Shown here piece by piece: positions 54,724 through 62,629 of a DNA stretch of 64,000 bases (position 1 is the first letter of the stretch; each line of letters starts with the position of its first letter). The DNA lies in NCBI RefSeq assembly GCF_003010965.1, contig NZ_PGGM01000002.1, positions 372,001-436,000 on the forward strand. The letters run 5' to 3'. The stretch is from Phyllobacterium sophorae (GTDB lineage Bacteria > Pseudomonadota > Alphaproteobacteria > Rhizobiales > Rhizobiaceae). The position numbers and the translations under genes are program-made. The notes beneath the pieces are model-generated. The model made no database searches. It was given only the letters and a program-made list of their open reading frames with translations, and had not been told where the DNA came from.

Positions 54724-55439
54724 GCGTGGATCCGTATTGCCTCAAGAAACTCAACGAAGAACGCCGTGCTCGCCGCGCGGCTGTTCTGTTGACCGATCTT
54801 GGCGATGGGCGCGATCGGGTAATCAAGGAGGGTGATCCTGTTGCTGGTCTGCTTGGAGATGCGATCAGGCAAGCCTTCTTGTCCGGGAAATCCATGATTG
54901 CCGAGATTGAGGGGCGTCCGTTCTTCCTTAATGTCCATCTGCCGCCTCCGCGCCTTGTTGTGATCGGTGCGGTCCATATCAGCCAGGCTTTGGCGCCGAT
55001 GGCGAAGATCGCTGGCTATGACATGGAAATAATCGATCCACGTACTGCCTTTGCGACTCCCGAGCGGTTTCCCGGCGTAAAGCTTTTCGCCGAGTGGCCA
55101 CAGGAAGTTCTCGAAACGCGCCCGCTCGATCCCTACACCGCGGTTGCCGTTGTCACGCACGATCCAAAAATCGACGATCAGGCCCTGGAGCGGGCACTGA
55201 CGGCCGGATGCTTCTATGTCGGTGCGCTCGGTAGTCGCAAGACGCATGCAAAGCGAGTTGACCGCTTGAAAGCGCTTGGTCTGAGTGACGGGCAGATAGG
55301 CCTGATTCATTCACCCATCGGCCTCGATATTGGCGCTGCGAGTCCCGCCGAGATTGCCGTTGCGGTTATGGGTGAGGTTATCAAGGCGTTCCGCGCGAGA
55401 GGGCTGCAGGCCACGCGGCAACTGGAAATAACAGCATGA
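54720..55439 (+). CDS. XdhC-family protein, C-terminal Rossmann part
   Basis: Start is TTG at 54720 (overlapping the previous stop) or GTG at 54726, giving about 239 residues. The C-terminal XdhC Rossmann domain has LVVIGAVHISQALAPMAKIAGYD (about 80-102), DPRTAFATPERFPG, and GCFYVGALGSRKTHAKRVDRLKALG. Together with the 110-residue protein it makes a split XdhC. Its stop overlaps the next gene by four bases. Confidence 0.88.
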   Translation: MSVDPYCLKKLNEERRARRAAVLLTDLGDGRDRVIKEGDPVAGLLGDAIRQAFLSGKSMIAEIEGRPFFLNVHLPPPRLVVIGAVHISQALAPMAKIAGYDMEIIDPRTAFATPERFPGVKLFAEWPQEVLETRPLDPYTAVAVVTHDPKIDDQALERALTAGCFYVGALGSRKTHAKRVDRLKALGLSDGQIGLIHSPIGLDIGAASPAEIAVAVMGEVIKAFRARGLQATRQLEITA

Positions 55440-57055
55440 TTTTTGGTGAGACTTCCATCGAGGATGCACTTGGCGCCATCCTCGGGCATTCGACGCATGC
55501 GGGTGCTCTGAAGTTGAAGAAAGGCCATGTGCTCGCGGTACGTGACATTGAGCAATTGCGCGAAGCCGGGGTAACGAAAGTTATCGCTGCCCGCTTGCAG
55601 GAAACCGATATGGAAGAGAATGCAGCTGCCCAGAAAGTAACCCGGGCGCTGCAATGGTTTGGCGTAAGGGCAGGACCAGCTTCGACTGGCCGGGTCAATT
55701 GCTATGCGGAAAGAGCCGGTCTCTTCACCGTTGATGCAGATCTGATCCATGCCATCAATGCGATCGATCCGTCAGTGACGATAGCAACCTTGAAGCCGTT
55801 CGAGCGGGTCGAGCAGGGGCAGATGGTTGCGACAATCAAGATTATTCCGTTTGCAGTTGCAGTTTCTGTCATGGAAACGATCAGCGAACTGGCACGAAGC
55901 CGTACTGCCTTTGGTGTTCATGGCTTCGCCGGGTCACGTGTCGGACTGATACAAACGATGTTACCATCGTTAAAAGCAACTGTGCTCGACAAGACGCGCA
56001 GCGTCATCGAAAAGCGGATTGCGGCGAACCATGGATTTTTGACCTCGGAACTGCGTCCAGCGCATGCCAGCGAACCGCTTTCTGCTGCGATACGCGAACT
56101 GCAAAAGGCCAATGAAATTGTTATCGTCTTTGGTGCATCCGCGGTTGTCGATCAAGCCGACGTTGTGCCAGCGTCGATCAGAGAAGCAGGCGGAGCCGTC
56201 CATCACGTCGGAATGCCGGTCGATCCGGGAAATCTGCTGGTACTTGGCGAACTAGGCGGTAAAGCAGTCATCGGGGCGCCAGGCTGTGCGCGAAGCCCCA
56301 AGGAGAATGGCTTTGACTGGGTGCTTGAACGGCTGATGGCGAATGTGCCGGTTACCAAGGCTGATATCGTCGGCATGGGTGTCGGCGGGCTCCTGATGGA
56401 AATCCCAACGCGTCCACAACCGCGTGACCCGCGGCCGCCAGCTGCGAGGTCAAACGTGGCGATTGCCGTTCTCGCTGCGGGCCAGTCGACGCGCATGAAG
56501 GGGTCCAATAAATTGCTCGCTACCTTCGACGATGTGCCGTTGGTTCGGAGATCGGCCATGACGGCAATCGAAGCAGACGGGCATCCGGTTATCGCTGTGC
56601 TCGGCTATATGGCGGAAGAATGCAGTGCCGCACTGGACGGTCTCAACGTCGTGACCGTGCTGAATAAGGACTATGCCAGCGGGCTGGCCTCGTCGCTGCA
56701 AACCGCGATCAGGCATGTGCCACCGTCGGCGGATGGCGTGATGATGCTTTTGGCCGATATGCCAGCACTGTCGGCAGCTGATCTGAAATCCATGATCAGC
56801 CGGTTTCAGAATGCCGGCGGCCAGTCGGTCGTCAGAGCAACATATGAGGGAAAGCGCGGCAATCCCGTGCTCTTGCCGCGGCTCTTGTTTGACGAGATAT
56901 TCTCCCTCGCCGGTGATGTGGGAGCGCGGCATCTGATCGAACGCGGTGATATTCCGGTCATCGATGTTGAACTTGGCGAGGCAGCGGCTATTGATGTCGA
57001 TACACCAGACATGCTGAATCGTGCTGGCGGAACTATCCCTGACACCATCCGATAA
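55436..57055 (+). CDS. Molybdopterin-binding / MobA-like nucleotidyltransferase fusion
   Basis: The protein of 539 residues has an N-terminal molybdopterin-binding (MoaB/MoeA-type) domain (about 1-335, with VFGASAVVDQADVVPASI and APGCARSPKENGFDWVLERL). A C-terminal MobA/MocA-type NTP-transferase follows (about 340-539, with AVLAAGQSTRMKGSNKLLATF and MMLLADMPALSAADL). It probably makes the cytidine form of the cofactor for a CO-dehydrogenase-type hydroxylase. The start overlaps the XdhC stop. Confidence 0.9.
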   Translation: MIFGETSIEDALGAILGHSTHAGALKLKKGHVLAVRDIEQLREAGVTKVIAARLQETDMEENAAAQKVTRALQWFGVRAGPASTGRVNCYAERAGLFTVDADLIHAINAIDPSVTIATLKPFERVEQGQMVATIKIIPFAVAVSVMETISELARSRTAFGVHGFAGSRVGLIQTMLPSLKATVLDKTRSVIEKRIAANHGFLTSELRPAHASEPLSAAIRELQKANEIVIVFGASAVVDQADVVPASIREAGGAVHHVGMPVDPGNLLVLGELGGKAVIGAPGCARSPKENGFDWVLERLMANVPVTKADIVGMGVGGLLMEIPTRPQPRDPRPPAARSNVAIAVLAAGQSTRMKGSNKLLATFDDVPLVRRSAMTAIEADGHPVIAVLGYMAEECSAALDGLNVVTVLNKDYASGLASSLQTAIRHVPPSADGVMMLLADMPALSAADLKSMISRFQNAGGQSVVRATYEGKRGNPVLLPRLLFDEIFSLAGDVGARHLIERGDIPVIDVELGEAAAIDVDTPDMLNRAGGTIPDTIR

Positions 57056-57065
57056 GGAAAATCAT

Positions 57066-57944
57066 TTGATCAGGTCTTTACTTCTCGCCGCGCTGGCGCT
57101 CGCGTGCCTTTCGAGCGCCGCTTCGGCATTACAGCTTGAACCTTATAAGGACGATCTCTTTTCCTATCCCGGCATTCTGAAATCAGATGACGGTGGCGAC
57201 TATGTTGTGGTGGAATACAACGAGATGCGCGACATCAACGGCCGTGACCAGGTGCCCGAACGCCGGGTCAAGCAGAATTATGTCTCACTTCAGCCAAAGC
57301 GTTCGCAGAAGGATCTTGTTGTAACCACGAATACCGGTCCGGTGAAGGTCATGGCGGCGGGTAAGCTCGATCAGGGCGCTTCCATCATCACCATCTATCT
57401 GCATGGGCAAGGCGGCAATCGCCAGCAGGGCATGAATGACTTCACCTTCGGCGGGAACTTCAATCGGCTGAAAAACCTTATGGATCGTAATGGCGGGCTT
57501 TATTTGACGCCCGACTTCAGCGATTTCGACGACAGGGGTGAAAGCGAGATAGCCGGGCTCATAAATTATTTCAAATCGCAATCGCCACAAGCCAAACTTA
57601 TCGTTGCTTGCGGATCAATGGGTGGGGCTCTGTGCTGGCGGCTTGCCCGGGACGCCAAGGCAGCCAAGAGCATTTCCGGTCTCGTCATCCTCGGCTCACT
57701 ATGGGATGAGAATTTCATCGGGTCGGCAGCGTTCAAGCGGCGCATCCCGGTTTTCTTCGGCCATGGAAGCCGCGACCCGGTCTTTGCGATCGACAACCAA
57801 GAGGCCTTCTTTCAGAAAATCCGGGGCTCGGCGAAGGGATACCCCGTGCGATTTCACCGGTTTGAAAGTGGCAATCATGGTACGCCAATCAGGATGATTG
57901 ATTGGCGCGGCGTGCTGAACTGGATGCTTTCAGTCGCACCCTGA
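57066..57944 (+). CDS. Secreted alpha/beta hydrolase
   Basis: TTG at 57066 after AAGGAAAATCAT gives 292 residues with a signal peptide (LIRSLLLAALALACLSSAASA). The alpha/beta-hydrolase fold has IYLHGQGGNRQQG, the nucleophile elbow ACGSMGGALC (Ser), and HRFESGNHGTPIRMIDW (His). No specific family was recognised. It is ten bases after the fusion gene and likely in the same unit. Confidence 0.85.
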   Translation: MIRSLLLAALALACLSSAASALQLEPYKDDLFSYPGILKSDDGGDYVVVEYNEMRDINGRDQVPERRVKQNYVSLQPKRSQKDLVVTTNTGPVKVMAAGKLDQGASIITIYLHGQGGNRQQGMNDFTFGGNFNRLKNLMDRNGGLYLTPDFSDFDDRGESEIAGLINYFKSQSPQAKLIVACGSMGGALCWRLARDAKAAKSISGLVILGSLWDENFIGSAAFKRRIPVFFGHGSRDPVFAIDNQEAFFQKIRGSAKGYPVRFHRFESGNHGTPIRMIDWRGVLNWMLSVAP

Positions 57945-58066
57945 TACCCTCCTGTCTGTTGTTGCAATAAAGTCCCATTGTGGCAGTTGTGCCACTAGAC
58001 AAACAGCGAAAAGCGAATAGTTTCCGGCCATATCCAGTCCTGTGATGAGACTTTGCGGAGAGAGCA

Positions 58067-58492
58067 ATGCGCCTGCCTACCAATCCTTTGAGCCGAATTG
58101 CCGCTTTGGCCGTTCTTATCCCCCTGGCAGCGTGCTCAACGACAGGCGAGCCCAACATGATGCCGACGATTCCGACGTTCGCGCCCATTCGTCCGCCTGT
58201 AAATTCAGCCCTTGCGGAACCGTGCATTTCAGCGGCAGCCACCAAATATTTCCTGTCTGAAAGCAATATTAAAGCTGTCGACGTCGAGGCCGTTGGTGGT
58301 GGTGTAAACCAGGTAAGGCTAAAAGCCGACCTTCGCGACGCCATGTGCACCGTAACCGACAAGGGCAAGGTCCGGTCCGTCGTTGATACGATGCCGAAGA
58401 GTGCCGATCAGGTCGCGGCTGAGCAAGCTGCTGCCCAGAAGGCGGCCAACCCTGCTCCAGCGCCCGTCAAAAAGACAAAGAAGAAAAGCTGA
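58067..58492 (+). CDS. Hypothetical lipoprotein
   Basis: This 141-residue protein has a lipoprotein signal with LIPLAAC (Cys23). It has a conserved-looking middle, CISAAATKYFLSESNIKAVDVEAVGG and RDAMCTVTDKGKV, with two Cys that may pair, and a low-complexity Ala/Pro/Lys C-terminus ending in KKTKKKS. The lysine-rich tail is unusual for a lipoprotein. No function is known. Confidence 0.75.
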   Translation: MRLPTNPLSRIAALAVLIPLAACSTTGEPNMMPTIPTFAPIRPPVNSALAEPCISAAATKYFLSESNIKAVDVEAVGGGVNQVRLKADLRDAMCTVTDKGKVRSVVDTMPKSADQVAAEQAAAQKAANPAPAPVKKTKKKS

Positions 58493-58521
58493 CCGGCCGC
58501 ATTCAATTGGACGGCGCGGAC

Positions 58522-59448
58522 TCAACCCGCGCCGTTTTGATTGCTCGGGCCTTCGGACGGCACAAGAACCTGAAGCTCGCCGGCGTGAATGATTATCACG
58601 ACGTCCTTTGGCAACCGCACCAGTTCACCGTCGATCGTCGCTTTGGCGCCGCGTCGCAACCGCGGAAAGTGCAGTTCTACCTGTTTTGCCGGAATCTCAT
58701 CGACATCGGGATTGTTGCGCCACGATCCCGTCAGCACCGTGAACGCCAGTTTCATCAGGCCAGCAGGCGTCAACCGGCCCGCAATATAGACGCCAAGCTC
58801 GCCGCGATTGACACCCTCTGGCACCGGCAGCATGCCGTGGCCATAGGGATTGTTGGCGATTGAGATCGCCGAAACCGTTCGCTCGATGGGGACACCGTCG
58901 ATATTCAAGCTCACATCGAACTGCGGCGGATTGCCCATGACCTTGGCAAAGGCGCGCAAACTCGCCAGCCGTTTGCCCCAGCGAGAGCGAAACTCCAAAG
59001 TGTTGCGCAGCTTGATTATCTGCGGCTGAAAGCCAATCGAAAATTGGTGGACGAAACTCTCCTCGTTGGCTGTTGAGATGTCGACCGCCTGTATCGTTCC
59101 TCCAGCAAGGCTTTCCAATGCAGCGTTCAATTCCAGGGGAATTTTCAATGCCCGCGCAAACAGATTCATTGTTCCAGCCGGTAGCACAGCCAGCGGTACT
59201 CCAGCCTTCCATGCAACATCTGCGGCGGCCGAAATGGTGCCATCGCCACCGCCAGCCATCAGCACATGCTCACCGGCCTCGGCAGCGACGTTCTTTAGGG
59301 CTTTTATGATATCCTTGCCCGCTACTACTTCACTCTCGAATGTATGCCCGTGCTTTTCAAATATGGTTCTGGCTGTTTCGGAAAAAAGCGTCATGTCCAT
59401 AGTGCGAAACGTGCCGCCATCACGGTTGAAAACGGCATGGACTTTCAT
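58522..59448 (-). CDS. Diacylglycerol kinase-family lipid kinase
   Basis: This 308-residue protein has the DAGK catalytic-domain pattern: HAVFNRDGGTFR near the start, VLMAGGGDGTISAAADVAW (GGDGT at about 67-71), VPLAVLPAGTMNLFARAL and SIGFQPQI. It phosphorylates a lipid such as diacylglycerol or sphingosine. It is convergent with the lipoprotein gene at 58067. Confidence 0.9.
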   Translation of the reverse strand: MKVHAVFNRDGGTFRTMDMTLFSETARTIFEKHGHTFESEVVAGKDIIKALKNVAAEAGEHVLMAGGGDGTISAAADVAWKAGVPLAVLPAGTMNLFARALKIPLELNAALESLAGGTIQAVDISTANEESFVHQFSIGFQPQIIKLRNTLEFRSRWGKRLASLRAFAKVMGNPPQFDVSLNIDGVPIERTVSAISIANNPYGHGMLPVPEGVNRGELGVYIAGRLTPAGLMKLAFTVLTGSWRNNPDVDEIPAKQVELHFPRLRRGAKATIDGELVRLPKDVVIIIHAGELQVLVPSEGPSNQNGAG

Positions 59449-59518
59449 TTCTGATCCTTGATTTTCGGCCGCAGGATTCGATCGGAAGATGATCGTTTAC
59501 GCCAAGGGAAGCAATGCC

Positions 59519-60862
59519 TCAGCGGCTGTTTGGTTCCGTTTCCCGTGTCAAGTGAGGGCTGGTAAAGCCAAGCTTCCTCAGCGCATCCCTAATTTCGGGC
59601 GCGCTCATGAACAGTTTCCAAAGAAGACCGCTCCGGTGGTTCTCGATCATCGCGACGACCGGCCCTTGGTCAATTGCGAGATACGTTCTGGCAAACCAAT
59701 TGCTCGTCAGCGAGAATGCGTCAACAAGGCCAAACCGTCCAGTGATCTTGCCATGGGGCAGAGCCAGGAAACGACGTAAAGCGCGCATCGATTCTTCAGG
59801 CAGATAGGGAAGGCTGCTCAGTGCCGCGGTGGGTGCAATCAAGCCGAAATCCAATCCCGGCGAGCTGACGACATAACCTCTCGGACCGTGACTTGAAGTC
59901 AATCCCCAGCAATCGGACCCATACCCGGTATAGCCATGTGGATTATGCAGGCTGTGCAGATAGTTGATCCGTGCATGACTGCAATTCTGTTGCCAGTAAT
60001 CCGCATAACGATCTGCAAGGCCACGGGGGTCGATCCCACAGAACGAATAGTGTGCGAAGAAGAGCGGCCCGCCATAATCCGGACCGAGCGGCAGCTTCAC
60101 GCCGTAATAGCTGCGTCCATTGATGAAGGCACCGTTGGCTGCAAAACCCTCGTGATAAATTTCAGCGTCAATGCCGTAGGAAGGCGAAGCGGCCGCCAGA
60201 ACGTAGGTGACCAGCGCCTCGTTCCAACCATGTATCGGCACATTCCGCGCCCAGCCGAATTTCGGGCTGTGATGCCAGTAGAGAACCTTTTCAGTGTTTT
60301 TGATGTGGGAATTCCACTGAACTGCGTGCCAGAGCCGATTGATTCTGTCGCGGATGCTGGCTTCACCCCGGTCATTTGAAGCAAAATATTGCCGAACGCA
60401 GATCAGACCCTGGAACAGGAGAGACGTTTCAACCAGATCCCCACCATCGTCCAGCTTTGTGAAGGGGACGGTCGAACCGTCGGTGCCATTGATAAAATGC
60501 GGGAAAACGCCGTTGTATCGCTTCGTGCGTTCAAGTGCTGACAGCATCTTGCCAATGCGTGCTTTTGCCTCGTCGCGCGTGATCCAGCGCCGTTCGACGG
60601 CGACGAGGATCGCAATAAACGCGAAGCCAGACCCACCGATGGCGACAAGATCATTCCTCGGGTCGGCAGTTCGTCCAGACCGGTCGCGCGCGAGGCCGCT
60701 TTCCGGATGGGAGCCCTCCCAGAAATAGCGAAAGCTTGCCCGTTGTACCTGGTCCAGCAGAATGTCATCGCCATCTTCCGCTGCAGGCGGGTACCGTGGC
60801 TCGGATCTCAAATACATGGGGGCGACAGAAATCCTTGCACAGGGCGTTATGCCGGGTTGCAT
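59519..60862 (-). CDS. Glycoamylase-like domain protein
   Basis: This 447-residue protein has the glucoamylase-like (GH144-related) wording LDQVQRASFRYFWEGSHPESGLARDRSG, VAIGGSGFAFIAILVAVERRW, DDGGDLVETSLLFQGLICVRQYF and VLYWHHSPKFGWARNVPIHGWNEALVTYVLA. These enzymes act on beta-1,2-glucan or related glucans; rhizobia produce cyclic beta-1,2-glucan. Start may be 15 codons later (60817). No clear signal peptide is seen. Confidence 0.85.
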   Translation of the reverse strand: MQPGITPCARISVAPMYLRSEPRYPPAAEDGDDILLDQVQRASFRYFWEGSHPESGLARDRSGRTADPRNDLVAIGGSGFAFIAILVAVERRWITRDEAKARIGKMLSALERTKRYNGVFPHFINGTDGSTVPFTKLDDGGDLVETSLLFQGLICVRQYFASNDRGEASIRDRINRLWHAVQWNSHIKNTEKVLYWHHSPKFGWARNVPIHGWNEALVTYVLAAASPSYGIDAEIYHEGFAANGAFINGRSYYGVKLPLGPDYGGPLFFAHYSFCGIDPRGLADRYADYWQQNCSHARINYLHSLHNPHGYTGYGSDCWGLTSSHGPRGYVVSSPGLDFGLIAPTAALSSLPYLPEESMRALRRFLALPHGKITGRFGLVDAFSLTSNWFARTYLAIDQGPVVAMIENHRSGLLWKLFMSAPEIRDALRKLGFTSPHLTRETEPNSR

Positions 60863-60944
60863 CGGGCGATCGTCTGATCTCTATAGCATGTAGTAGGCGA
60901 TATTCAGTCTGGAAAACCGCATATCTTGCAATTAGCGAAGGCCG

Positions 60945-61643
60945 ATGATGCAGATAGATCAGTTCGTTTTTGACCCGCTTCCGCAACCGACTTTGAGAGT
61001 GGTCGGTTCGGACAAGTTGTTTCCGGTACATCGGATCTATTGTGTCGGGCGCAATTATGCCGACCACGCCATCGAGATGGGGCACGACCCAAACCGTGAA
61101 CCGCCGTTCTTCTTTCAGAAAAATCCGGATTGTCTTGTAACAGAGGGGCGGGATTTCCCGTATCCGTCCGCAACCTATGACGTGCATTTCGAGATGGAGA
61201 TGGTGGTGGCGCTCGGAAAGGGCGGAGCTGATATCGACGTAGACTATGCGCTCGATCATGTGTTCGGATATGCCGTTGGTCTGGACATGACGCGCCGCGA
61301 CCTGCAGGGCGAGGCGAAGAAGCTCGGCCGCCCTTGGGAAGTTGGCAAAGCCTTCGAAGCGTCTGCGCCATGCTCGGCCATCGTGCCTGCTTCGCATATC
61401 GGCCATCCGGCCAAAGGTGCCGTCTGGTTGAAAGTCAATGGAATGGAGCGGCAGCGCGGCGACCTCGGTCAACTTATCTGGAAGGTGCCGGAAACAATTG
61501 CCTACCTTTCGACGTTGTTCACGCTGCAGCCCGGGGACCTTATCTACACCGGAACGCCAGCAGGCGTGGGGGCAGTAGTGCGTGGTGACGAAATGCATGG
61601 CGGCGTGGACGGAATAGGCGAGATACGGGCGCGCGTCGTTTGA
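60945..61643 (+). CDS. Fumarylacetoacetate hydrolase-family protein
   Basis: ATG at 60945 or 60948 gives about 232 residues: VHRIYCVGRNYADHAIEMGHDPNREPPFFFQKNPDCLV (about 27-64), YDVHFEMEMVVALGKGG (metal-binding Glu), GLDMTRRDLQGEAKKLGRPWEVGKAFE and LIYTGTPAGVGAV. It resembles fumarylpyruvate hydrolase (NagK) of gentisate catabolism and other 2-oxo-diacid hydrolases. No catabolic partner gene is nearby. Confidence 0.9.
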   Translation: MMQIDQFVFDPLPQPTLRVVGSDKLFPVHRIYCVGRNYADHAIEMGHDPNREPPFFFQKNPDCLVTEGRDFPYPSATYDVHFEMEMVVALGKGGADIDVDYALDHVFGYAVGLDMTRRDLQGEAKKLGRPWEVGKAFEASAPCSAIVPASHIGHPAKGAVWLKVNGMERQRGDLGQLIWKVPETIAYLSTLFTLQPGDLIYTGTPAGVGAVVRGDEMHGGVDGIGEIRARVV

Positions 61644-61955
61644 CATTGATCCGGGAAATACATTTTGCCAGCGAATGGAAAATGTTGCGTCTCTGAAACG
61701 GCACGACAGCCAGAAAAAATTTTGATCGCCGTTATGCGGGCGGCGGCTGGTTTGTTTCGCCGAAAAATGAGAAGTTGAGCGGGAAATCGGGGCGTTTCGG
61801 CGGAATTTAGCGGCGTGCGGGTCAATTGCGATACGATGCGTTGGCTAAGCAAAATACGCTCGCAAATCTGTGAAGAATGGCGGTGTTGTCTTTGAAAATA
61901 AATAGTCTATTGAGGATTATTCGTCGATCACCCTGTGTCTTAAAAGTGCCGTTTC
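61644..61955. other. Non-coding gap
   Basis: No open frame, hairpin with T-run, repeat of the other families or tRNA-like structure was recognised. The bases around 61890-61940 are AT-rich and probably hold the promoter of the next gene. Confidence 0.5.
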
Positions 61956-62435
61956 ATGAACCACCGCATTCTCTTTGGCTCCTATCCGATTCCCCGCTTC
62001 GCCGGGATCGCCAGCCATAATTTTGTTGTCTGGATCGATGAGAAGGGCAGGCCGCTTTACGAGATCAACGGTGGCGCCGCGAATGCCGATGGGAGTTTCA
62101 ATTATTGCGCAATCCGTGGTCCGTTGACTGCCGTGGTCACTGACTATTCAAAACGCGATCTTGTGTACTGTCCCGAGTTTTATGTGCGACCCACGTCTCG
62201 TGCGACGCTGCTGATTGAGGGCAGCTATACATCGATCGCCGCACGCTGGCGTGCTGCCGTTGATGTGGCCGCGCGGATAAGGCTTTCGAACTTGCGGTAT
62301 TCGTTCCTGATCCAGAACAGCAATTCCGTCGCCACTGCCATTGCCGAAGGGATGGGACTCAGCCCGCCTTCGGCGGCGATTGGCCGGGTCAGGGCGCCTG
62401 GAAGCCATCGTCAACTGGTACTCAACCCAACTTAA
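61956..62435 (+). CDS. Unrecognised protein of 159 residues
   Basis: The product has 159 residues. The N-terminal IPRFAGIASHNFVVWIDEKG has a strand-His-strand look like a cysteine-protease or transglutaminase-type fold, and the C-terminal FLIQNSNSVATAIAEGMGLS carries a repeated Asn-Ser. No catalytic Cys is at the usual place, so an enzyme role is doubtful. No signal peptide is seen. It stands alone between the FAH gene and mprF. Confidence 0.65.
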   Translation: MNHRILFGSYPIPRFAGIASHNFVVWIDEKGRPLYEINGGAANADGSFNYCAIRGPLTAVVTDYSKRDLVYCPEFYVRPTSRATLLIEGSYTSIAARWRAAVDVAARIRLSNLRYSFLIQNSNSVATAIAEGMGLSPPSAAIGRVRAPGSHRQLVLNPT

Positions 62436-62629
62436 TCAAGAATCGCGCTGGTCATAGGATTGTAACAACAGCGTGTGTAAAATTTGGCCCGCCTTGATGC
62501 GTGGAAGTTTAATTTTGTCTCTATTCTGGGCGCAATCCCGCCATTATTACAGCGCTAATGACGCCTTCCCAAATTCCTGGTGAAATTGGCAACTCCTTTA
62601 AATCCGTTTCTTACTTCGGAACAACGCCA

